12,373 nucleotides of DNA from UMGS1370 sp963557065 (GTDB taxonomy: Bacteria; Bacillota; Clostridia; Lachnospirales; Lachnospiraceae), in the NCBI GenBank assembly GCA_963557065.1, contig CAUWCT010000079.1, positions 1 to 12,373 on the forward strand. Reading direction: 5' to 3'. Made by a program: the position numbers and the translations under genes. The notes beneath the pieces are model-generated. The model saw only the letters and a program-made list of their open reading frames with translations, was not told the DNA's origin and did no database searches. This document shows, one piece after another, positions 7,301-12,373 of this stretch. Within the stretch, counting starts at the first letter, position 1; each line of letters begins with the position of its first letter.

Positions 7301-7989
7301 TTTGATCCATCCTCTCTCTTTTCATGGGTCATTTCCGGCCATTCCCGCTGTACCTGATGGATTAATTCCTCCACTATGGAATCATCCAGCTGGCAGTCAT
7401 GGGATACTCCCACATCTACCATTCGCTTAAAAATCACTGTGCGCCGGTTCACGTCCGGCTCTCTTCTCTTTACAAAATCCCGATATGCCCCCAGTTGGCT
7501 GACCAGACGGCCATAGCCTTCCGGTATTACTCTGCGTATCTTCTGCTTCAGATCCTGGGTCACTGTAGGGCTTTTTCCTCCTGAAGAAATCCCTATGACA
7601 ATATCCTCTTCCCGCACAATGGAAGGGAAAATAAAGCTGCACTCTTCTTTTACATCCACCACATTGACCGGAATCCTTCTTTCCCTGCATGCGACAGAAA
7701 TCTGGCGGTTTAACTCCGGATCATCGGTAGCTGCTACAACAAAATCCTGTCCCTGCAAATCCTCCATACAAAAGGCCCTCTCTTTAAAGGTCAGGCTTCC
7801 CCCGGTTCCCTGTTCTGCAGACAGCTTTTCTTTCTGCAATCTAAGTTCCGGAACAATTTCCGGCGAAACCACAGTGATACATGGCCCATAAGGAAGGAGC
7901 ACTTCTACCTTTCGGAGCGCCACCACTCCTCCTCCTGCAATTAAACATTTCTGGTTCTCAATATCCACAAAAAACGGAAAATATGCCAT
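7297..7989 (-). CDS. sirC: Precorrin-2 dehydrogenase (possibly also sirohydrochlorin ferrochelatase)
   Basis: This enzyme oxidises precorrin-2 to sirohydrochlorin with NAD+. Some relatives (Met8p, the N-terminal part of CysG) also insert iron to give siroheme. The 230 residues fit the family. The N-terminus FVDIENQKCLIAGGGVVALRK holds the dinucleotide-binding GGGVVA (19-24). VAATDDPELN (85-94) is typical. VNVVDVKEECSFIFPSIV (108-125) contains the Asp (112) matching the conserved family aspartate. ISSGGKSPTV (134-143) corresponds to the CysG SSGG-SP loop. It starts 4 nt after the hemA stop, with its GAGG Shine-Dalgarno inside the hemA 3' end, and its own stop overlaps the next start. Whether it also chelates iron cannot be read from sequence alone. 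No separate ferrochelatase (SirB or CbiK) is in the window. Confidence 0.92.
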   Translation of the reverse strand: MAYFPFFVDIENQKCLIAGGGVVALRKVEVLLPYGPCITVVSPEIVPELRLQKEKLSAEQGTGGSLTFKERAFCMEDLQGQDFVVAATDDPELNRQISVACRERRIPVNVVDVKEECSFIFPSIVREEDIVIGISSGGKSPTVTQDLKQKIRRVIPEGYGRLVSQLGAYRDFVKRREPDVNRRTVIFKRMVDVGVSHDCQLDDSIVEELIHQVQREWPEMTHEKREDGSK

Positions 7990-7993
7990 ACAT

Positions 7994-9154
7994 TTATTCC
8001 TCTATCCATTCCCCAATGTGATCCATCACATCGAGAATGACTTTTAATTCTTCACTGCTTACATGATCCCGAATCCGGTATAAAATCGTGTCCAGAGAAT
8101 GGGTTTCAAACGTTTCTTTCCACTGATCCATTTTCTGAAAACAGGGATGGAACAGCAACTCTCTCTTACACTCATCCAATTCTTCATTCATGATCTCCCT
8201 GGCAGCATCTAATTCCTTTAGTTTCATCTGATTATTGGTTTTGGAAAGTTTATCAAAAAAATCAATATCATATAAGGTTACTCCCGGAATTTCCCCGATT
8301 CCCGGATCTATATCTATGGGGACTGCAACGTCTATAAACAGCCGCTTTTTGCCTGTCTTTAAAACCTGCTCCAGCTTTTCTCCCACCACTGTATAATGAG
8401 GACTGGAAGTGGCACTGATTACAATATCCGCCTCCTCCATATACTGATACCGGTCTTTATAGTCCACCAGATGAATATGGCTGCTCTTCCACTGAAAGGT
8501 CAGGTCCGAGCGGTGACTGCGAACAGTCCCAAATACCTCTATCCCCGGTTTGCTCAAAATATTCTTTGCAATGGTGCTTCCGATTTTGCCTGTAACGCCC
8601 ATGATCAGAACCTTTTTCTCCTGCAAATCCAGCTTCTCAAAATGGAATACTTCATTGGCAACCAGTGTTGCAATAGACACAGGAGTTCTGGACAAATTGG
8701 TGTTGGTCTTTGTCTTTTTGGCACAGGTAATGGCTTTCTGGAAAATTACATTCATCTCATAATCTGCCGCTTTTTCTTCCAGCGTCATCTGATATGCATC
8801 CTTTACCTGACCTAAAATCTCATCCTCTCCCAAAACCATGGAATCAAACCCGCAGCACACCTTGTACACATGAGCTACCGCCTGATCTCCGCTATATATA
8901 TTTAAATACTGCAAAAGCTCTTCTAACCGGATCTGTTTCAAATCTGCCACTGTATTTTGAAGAATCGAAATCGCCTTTTTACTGCCTGACACATAGAACT
9001 CGCTGCGGTTGCAGGTGCACAAAACCACCGCCCCCTCAATCTCCTGACTTGCCATCAGCCGTTTCAGCAGCTCCTTTTTTTCCTCTTTTGAAAATGCAAA
9101 CTTTTCCCTGACAGACACTGAAGCTTTTTTATGGCTTACGCTGATACAGTACAT
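7994..9154 (-). CDS. hemA: Glutamyl-tRNA reductase
   Basis: HemA reduces the glutamyl group of Glu-tRNA(Glu) with NADPH to glutamate-1-semialdehyde, the committed step of the C5 tetrapyrrole pathway. The catalytic cysteine is seen in CTCNRSEFY (Cys48). A conserved His (95) precedes GFDSMVLGEDEILGQVKDAY (102-121). A Rossmann motif GVTGKIG (186-192) and ATSSPHYTV (248-256) mark the NADPH domain. DVAVPIDIDP (275-284) carries Ile where many family members have Arg. At 386 residues it is shorter than the usual 410-460, mainly in the C-terminal dimerisation helix region. The start at 9154 follows GGAG by 8 nt and gives the typical MYCISVSHKKASV N-terminus. It is first in a tight hemA-sirC-hemC/cobA/hemD operon. 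HemL and HemB, needed for the next two steps, are absent here. Confidence 0.95.
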   Translation of the reverse strand: MYCISVSHKKASVSVREKFAFSKEEKKELLKRLMASQEIEGAVVLCTCNRSEFYVSGSKKAISILQNTVADLKQIRLEELLQYLNIYSGDQAVAHVYKVCCGFDSMVLGEDEILGQVKDAYQMTLEEKAADYEMNVIFQKAITCAKKTKTNTNLSRTPVSIATLVANEVFHFEKLDLQEKKVLIMGVTGKIGSTIAKNILSKPGIEVFGTVRSHRSDLTFQWKSSHIHLVDYKDRYQYMEEADIVISATSSPHYTVVGEKLEQVLKTGKKRLFIDVAVPIDIDPGIGEIPGVTLYDIDFFDKLSKTNNQMKLKELDAAREIMNEELDECKRELLFHPCFQKMDQWKETFETHSLDTILYRIRDHVSSEELKVILDVMDHIGEWIEE

Positions 9155-9172
9155 GTTTTCTTCTCCAATCTA

Positions 9173-9178
9173 ATTATA
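9173..9178 (-). promoter_or_regulatory. Possible -10 box in front of hemA
   Basis: TATAAT occurs on the minus strand just after the asrC terminator, 18 nt before the hemA start. No convincing -35 is found at 15-19 bp, because that region is the terminator stem. If used, it would give a very short leader. hemA may instead depend on read-through from the asr operon. Confidence 0.3.
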
Positions 9179-9181
9179 TGC

Positions 9182-9228
9182 AAAAGGGCTGCCGCAGAAT
9201 CTTTATCTTTTCTGCAGCAACCCCTTTT
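9182..9228 (-). terminator. Intrinsic terminator after asrC
   Basis: The stem pairs 9182-9199 with 9210-9228 around a 10-nt loop (9200-9209). Two positions that are A-C on the plus strand become G-U pairs in minus-strand RNA, and one G is bulged. Read on the minus strand it ends GGGCAGCCC-like and then TTTT, which fits an asrC terminator with a short U-tract. The plus strand also has TTTTTATTTT after it, so it could work in both directions. Confidence 0.7.
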
Positions 9229-9261
9229 TATTTTAAAAAATACGAACTACTACTATCCTGC

Positions 9262-10296
9262 TTACTGTGGGCCTGCCTTGTGATGCTTGGAAACTGGCTT
9301 AACATGGATATTTGCTCTCTGCTCTGCCTCTGCCCAGTAGATCTCGTCTGCTACCTTAGCCTCTGGATTCAGCTCAACACCGTCCAGAATCATCTCTTTA
9401 AACTTCACATAACCAGCTCTGTCGATCAGGTGTCCGCCATGGAGATACTCTGGCTTGTAATCCATTACCCATGCGGAGAACTTCTGCCAGTTTGCAAACA
9501 TACCTAAAACAACGTCTTCCGTTACCCAGTTCAGGAACAGTTTGCCCATACGCGGGAACTGCTTGCCGGAACGTCCGCCCAGAGTAACTCTCCATAAATG
9601 CTGGTCTCCTCTGGTCCATCCGCCGGTAGGACAAGCGATAACACACTCGCCGCAGCCTACGCAGCAGCAGGTATCTTTGTCAATCTTGCCATGGTCATTT
9701 AAGGAAAGAACGCCGGTAGCGTGATGCTCACAAGCCTTTACGCAGGCGCCGCATCCGATACAGCGATCCTGATCGTAAACCATCTTGTAGATACCCATTA
9801 CACCGAAGTCATTGAAATTACCCTTTGCACAGTCGTTTGGACATCCTGCAACGGAAACCTTAATGTGGTAATGGCTTGGGAATACCAGCTTCTCGATCTT
9901 CTTAGCCATCTCATGAGTATTGGCATTTGCCTTAATACAATGAGAGTTACCGATACATGCCATAACATTTCTGGCGCCGATGGTTGGATAACCCTGATCA
10001 TCGGACTCCATGTCGCAGTCGCACATATCAATGTTGACATCCTTGATGTAGTCTTTAATCAAAGCGTTTACAGCAGGAATGTTCTCATACTTGATACCTG
10101 GCACATTTAAGGTCTGACGCATACCCATATGGAATGTGCCGTTTCCGTACTTCTCGCACAGTTCCTGAACCAGTGACAAATGTTTTGCGTCAATCAGAGC
10201 GCCTGGAACACGCAGCTGAAGCATGAACTCTCCCGGTACCTTAGACTGTCTGAAACAGTTAATTCGTGTCTTTTTAACGTCAATATCGTGATTCAT
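9262..10296 (-). CDS. asrC: Anaerobic sulfite reductase subunit C (siroheme, catalytic)
   Basis: AsrC is the catalytic subunit that reduces sulfite to sulfide with six electrons, using siroheme coupled to a [4Fe-4S] cluster. The 344 residues include the siroheme/cluster motif as ACIGNSHC (Cys114, Cys120, spacing CX5C) and GCPNDC (Cys152, Cys156, spacing CX3C). Two ferredoxin-type clusters follow, Cys179/182/185/189 (CIGCGACVKAC) and Cys212/215/218/222 (CVGCGECVIAC). This order distinguishes AsrC from the larger assimilatory and dissimilatory enzymes, and its length is close to the Salmonella protein. The start at 10296 has AAAGGGG upstream and lies 18 nt after the asrB stop. The operon ends here with a hairpin, and the siroheme-precursor genes follow immediately. 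Identification is secure. Confidence 0.96.
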   Translation of the reverse strand: MNHDIDVKKTRINCFRQSKVPGEFMLQLRVPGALIDAKHLSLVQELCEKYGNGTFHMGMRQTLNVPGIKYENIPAVNALIKDYIKDVNIDMCDCDMESDDQGYPTIGARNVMACIGNSHCIKANANTHEMAKKIEKLVFPSHYHIKVSVAGCPNDCAKGNFNDFGVMGIYKMVYDQDRCIGCGACVKACEHHATGVLSLNDHGKIDKDTCCCVGCGECVIACPTGGWTRGDQHLWRVTLGGRSGKQFPRMGKLFLNWVTEDVVLGMFANWQKFSAWVMDYKPEYLHGGHLIDRAGYVKFKEMILDGVELNPEAKVADEIYWAEAEQRANIHVKPVSKHHKAGPQ

Positions 10297-10314
10297 TCTT
10301 GTCCGCCCCTTTCT

Positions 10315-11109
10315 TTAATCTACCAGATATTTAGCCTTGGTGTAGTTAAATACCGGACCCTCTAAGCATACGTAAGTCTCATCAATACGGCAGTGTCCGC
10401 ACTTGCCGATTGCACAGGACATCTTACGCTCAAAGGATACCCAAATCTTCTCTTCCGGAACACCACACTTTACAGCTTCGATGCCGGTAAACTTCATCAT
10501 TGGCGGCGGGCCAACGATTACTACTTCATAATTATCGCCAAAATCTTTAAACGGAACTTTGGAAACCAGCTGGGTTACGAAACCAACTTCCCATCCGTCA
10601 ATTTTGTCTCTGTCCAGAGTATACATACAGTTGAACTTATCTCTCCAGCCCTCAAGCTCGTTGCGGAATACGATTCCTTCTTCGTTCTTAAAGCCTGCAA
10701 TCAGGGTTACGCTCTCTACATAGCCTGGATTCTCAGCGAATAAACGCAGCATACTTCTTACAGGTGCAAGTCCGGTACCGCCTACAATCACTACCATATG
10801 CTTGCCCTTAAACTGCTCTTCTACAGGCCAGCCCTTACCGTATGCGCCACGCAGGAACAGAGTATCTCCTGCTTCTTTCTTAAAGATCTCGTCGGTTACT
10901 TTACCAACAGAACGGATTGTGAAGTCCATCCAGCCATCGCCGTATGCGCTGACAGAAATCGGAGCCTCGCCTACCTTCGGGATAGATAACTGTAAGAACT
11001 GTCCATGGGAAGGTTTAATATCGGTCTCCACTTTAAATGTATACTCAAGCTTTGTTTCCTGTTTTACTTCCAGAATCTTGCAGGGAACTGGTTTTACCGG
11101 ATTATTCAT
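10315..11109 (-). CDS. asrB: Anaerobic sulfite reductase subunit B (FAD, 2Fe-2S, NADH-oxidising)
   Basis: AsrB takes electrons from NADH and passes them to the other Asr subunits. The 264-residue protein belongs to the ferredoxin-NAD(P)H reductase family. An N-terminal FAD-binding beta barrel (about 1-100, with APISVSA at 49-55) is followed by a nucleotide-binding domain with VGGTGLAPVRSM (109-120) and VVIVGPPPMMK (196-206). A C-terminal [2Fe-2S] site has Cys232, 237, 240 and 248 (CX4CX2CX7C), as in dihydroorotate dehydrogenase electron-transfer subunits. Those PyrK-type proteins are the main alternative, but the position between asrA and asrC settles the call. The start at 11109 has GGGAG close upstream, and the gene lies 18 nt after the asrA stop. 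Confidence 0.95.
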   Translation of the reverse strand: MNNPVKPVPCKILEVKQETKLEYTFKVETDIKPSHGQFLQLSIPKVGEAPISVSAYGDGWMDFTIRSVGKVTDEIFKKEAGDTLFLRGAYGKGWPVEEQFKGKHMVVIVGGTGLAPVRSMLRLFAENPGYVESVTLIAGFKNEEGIVFRNELEGWRDKFNCMYTLDRDKIDGWEVGFVTQLVSKVPFKDFGDNYEVVIVGPPPMMKFTGIEAVKCGVPEEKIWVSFERKMSCAIGKCGHCRIDETYVCLEGPVFNYTKAKYLVD

Positions 11110-11127
11110 AGTAATCTCCCTTCCTCC

Positions 11128-12162
11128 TTATTTGTTCTCTTCAGCCATGATTTCTGCAATGGCCTTGTTCATCTTATCAACAGTAGCGGTAATGGAAATA
11201 AATTCCGGACAGCGGGAAATGCAGCGGCCGCATCCTACACACATATGGTAATCTTTGAAACGTTCCTTGTAGTCATGGAACTTGTGCAGAACCTTATATC
11301 TCATACGATCGCCGGCTGTGTTGCGGAAGCTGTGTCCGCCTGCCATATCAGTAAATCCTTCAATCTGGCAGGATGCGCTGGTTCTCTTTCTCTCGCCGAT
11401 GCTGCCGTTTTCGTTGTAAGCAATATCAGTAGTGGTAAAGCAGGTACAGGTACTGCAGCAAACTGTACAGCTGCCACAGGAGATACATCTCTTGTTGTAC
11501 TCATTCCACATGGGATGCTCTTTTAACTTGGTTAATACTTCCTTATTGGGAATCTCCGGAAGGGTTACCTTGGTCTTGTTCTCAGTCGGGAAAGAAGGAG
11601 TATAATCTTCTGCAGTCTTGCCCTCAAAGTAAGAAGCAAATACGTCATCCTTTACTTCAACCTTTAATGCGCCGTCCTGACAGGCAACAGCCAGGCTGTA
11701 ATTGTCAGTCTTGTTGGTTCCCATGCTTACGCAGAAACAGGTATCATCATCTAAATCACACTGCATCATAACGATTTTAACCTTCTCATGCATTCTCTCG
11801 TAATACATGTCGTTAAAACCGCCGTTGCCAAGGTAGATTCTTTCCTGACGCTGCTGAGCTGCGATGTCGCAGGGACGCATAAAGATTAACAGCTTTTTGC
11901 TGGTAACCTTACTTTCTCTGTACTCATCCTCCGTAAAATAGAACAAAGGCTCGGTAATCGGAGACAGAACTTCCTTTGCAGGAAAATCTGACTTCTCGTC
12001 AAATACGATTTCCTCTACGGTCTTTACCTTGTCATAACGGATAATGTCCGTATCAGAATAGCGGCCCTTGCCTGGGAATCTTTTGGGTGCCCAGATCTCA
12101 TACTCTTTGCTTAAATCGGCAAAAATCTGGTTCACTTCATCAAAGCTTACTTTGTAGCCCAT
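11128..12162 (-). CDS. asrA: Anaerobic sulfite reductase subunit A (4Fe-4S)
   Basis: AsrA is an iron-sulfur electron-transfer subunit that links AsrB to the catalytic AsrC. The 344 residues have an N-terminal domain of unassigned fold with LLIFMRPCDIAAQQ (91-104), a motif shared with related hydrogenase and reductase beta subunits. A cysteine-rich stretch, CISCGSCTVCCSTCTC (226-241), follows, and then a second cluster site CVGCGRCISRCPE (Cys308, 311, 314, 318). The start at 12162 follows AAAGGAGG by 8 nt, one of the best ribosome-binding sites in the window, consistent with strong expression when induced. It is the first gene of asrABC. The promoter, its dyad and a leader hairpin lie directly upstream. 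Confidence 0.95.
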   Translation of the reverse strand: MGYKVSFDEVNQIFADLSKEYEIWAPKRFPGKGRYSDTDIIRYDKVKTVEEIVFDEKSDFPAKEVLSPITEPLFYFTEDEYRESKVTSKKLLIFMRPCDIAAQQRQERIYLGNGGFNDMYYERMHEKVKIVMMQCDLDDDTCFCVSMGTNKTDNYSLAVACQDGALKVEVKDDVFASYFEGKTAEDYTPSFPTENKTKVTLPEIPNKEVLTKLKEHPMWNEYNKRCISCGSCTVCCSTCTCFTTTDIAYNENGSIGERKRTSASCQIEGFTDMAGGHSFRNTAGDRMRYKVLHKFHDYKERFKDYHMCVGCGRCISRCPEFISITATVDKMNKAIAEIMAEENK

Positions 12163-12217
12163 TGAGTTATCCTCCTTTTATCGTATATGTCACAAAAAAT
12201 TAACACAACATTTATAA

Positions 12218-12244
12218 CCTGCCGCACTTTATAGCTGCGGCAGG
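12218..12244 (-). promoter_or_regulatory. Strong hairpin in the asr operon leader
   Basis: A perfect 9-bp GC-rich stem (12218-12226 with 12236-12244) has a 9-nt loop. It would begin about 13 nt into the predicted asr transcript. In minus-strand RNA it is followed by TTATAAATG, which is not a good U-tract. Read on the plus strand it is followed by CTTTTTG, a better terminator, although no plus-strand gene precedes it. It could stabilise the 5' end, take part in attenuation, or block antisense transcription. Confidence 0.55.
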
Positions 12245-12263
12245 CTTTTTGTTATCATTGTTG

Positions 12264-12293
12264 ATTATAACATGACTGTAGCCGTCATGTCTA
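12264..12293 (-). promoter_or_regulatory. Promoter of the asrABC operon
   Basis: The minus strand reads TAGACA (12288-12293), an 18-bp spacer, then TATAAT (12264-12269) with an extended -10 TG one base before it. The start of transcription would be near 12257, about 95 nt before asrA. Upstream, 12294-12373 is AT-rich with no gene I can support. Confidence 0.65.
12270..12290. promoter_or_regulatory. Operator-like dyad inside the asr promoter
   Basis: ACATGAC and GTCATGT form a perfect 7-bp inverted repeat separated by 7 bp. The dyad occupies the spacer between the -35 and -10 boxes and touches both. That is the classic place for a repressor that blocks RNA polymerase. It does not match the FNR, CRP or Rex consensus as I know them, so the regulator is unidentified. 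Confidence 0.6.
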
Positions 12294-12373
12294 TATATAA
12301 CCGACAAATTCCTATTTTTTTATGTAACAGTTCAGCCATCAATGTCATTTAGTTAATTTTAGCAAAAACAAAA

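Noticed and set aside
6960..7430. Plus-strand open frame of 156 codons, rich in Ser and Pro
   Set aside because: It is opposite the HemC domain and the end of sirC. Low-complexity Ser/Pro content is typical of antisense reading.
9155..9261. Cobalamin riboswitch or other metabolite sensor before hemA
   Set aside because: The 107-nt gap is filled by the asrC terminator and the hemA ribosome-binding region. No B12-box-like element is seen.
11005..11526. Plus-strand open frame of 173 codons
   Set aside because: It lies opposite asrA and asrB, whose motifs are clear on the minus strand. The composition is that of an antisense shadow.
1..12373. CRISPR array, insertion sequence, tRNA, rRNA or phage genes
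   Set aside because: I saw no regularly spaced repeats, transposase or integrase motifs, or tRNA/rRNA-like sequences anywhere in the window.

Overview
All seven protein-coding genes lie on the minus strand, so transcription runs from right to left. The order is asrA, asrB, asrC, (terminator), hemA, sirC, a hemC-cobA-hemD fusion, uvrA, guaA, (terminator). The window looks like an anaerobic Firmicute of class Clostridia, most likely Lachnospiraceae-like. This is inferred from the NADH-linked AsrABC sulfite reductase, strong AGGAGG-type Shine-Dalgarno sites, sigma-A promoters with TATAAT boxes, a Gram-positive LexA box, and a hem gene order resembling the clostridial hemA-ORF-hemC-(cobA)hemD arrangement. 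No sequence search was run, so the genus is open.

Region 9262-12293 is an anaerobic sulfite reductase operon. A promoter (TAGACA, 18-bp spacer, TATAAT) contains a perfect 7+7 bp dyad that nearly fills its spacer. A short leader with a strong hairpin follows, then asrA, asrB and asrC separated by 18-nt gaps. A G-U-tolerant hairpin at 9182-9228 ends the unit.

Region 4847-9154 makes siroheme precursors. HemA (glutamyl-tRNA reductase) is followed after 4 nt by SirC (precorrin-2 dehydrogenase). SirC overlaps by ATGA with an 817-residue protein that joins HemC, the CobA methyltransferase (SUMT) and HemD in one chain. Together these cover glutamyl-tRNA to GSA, porphobilinogen to uroporphyrinogen III, and uroporphyrinogen III to precorrin-2 and sirohydrochlorin. 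HemL and HemB are not in the window. AsrC needs siroheme, so the neighbourhood pairs an enzyme with the supply of its cofactor.

Region 1816-4847 is uvrA (nucleotide excision repair). Its upstream region holds a good LexA box overlapping the hemD stop codon, a TTGAAT-N17-TATAAT promoter, a second extended -10, and an unusual set of direct repeats and hairpins. Region 1-1761 is guaA (GMP synthetase), with its own promoter, a terminator-like hairpin in the 5' leader, and an intrinsic terminator cut by the window edge.

Most of the window is recognisable housekeeping and assimilatory metabolism. The least ordinary items are the three-domain tetrapyrrole enzyme, the repeated structured element upstream of uvrA, the dyad in the asr promoter, and the possible guaA attenuator. 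No gap between genes exceeds 300 bases. The right end (12294-12373) is AT-rich with no gene that I can support.
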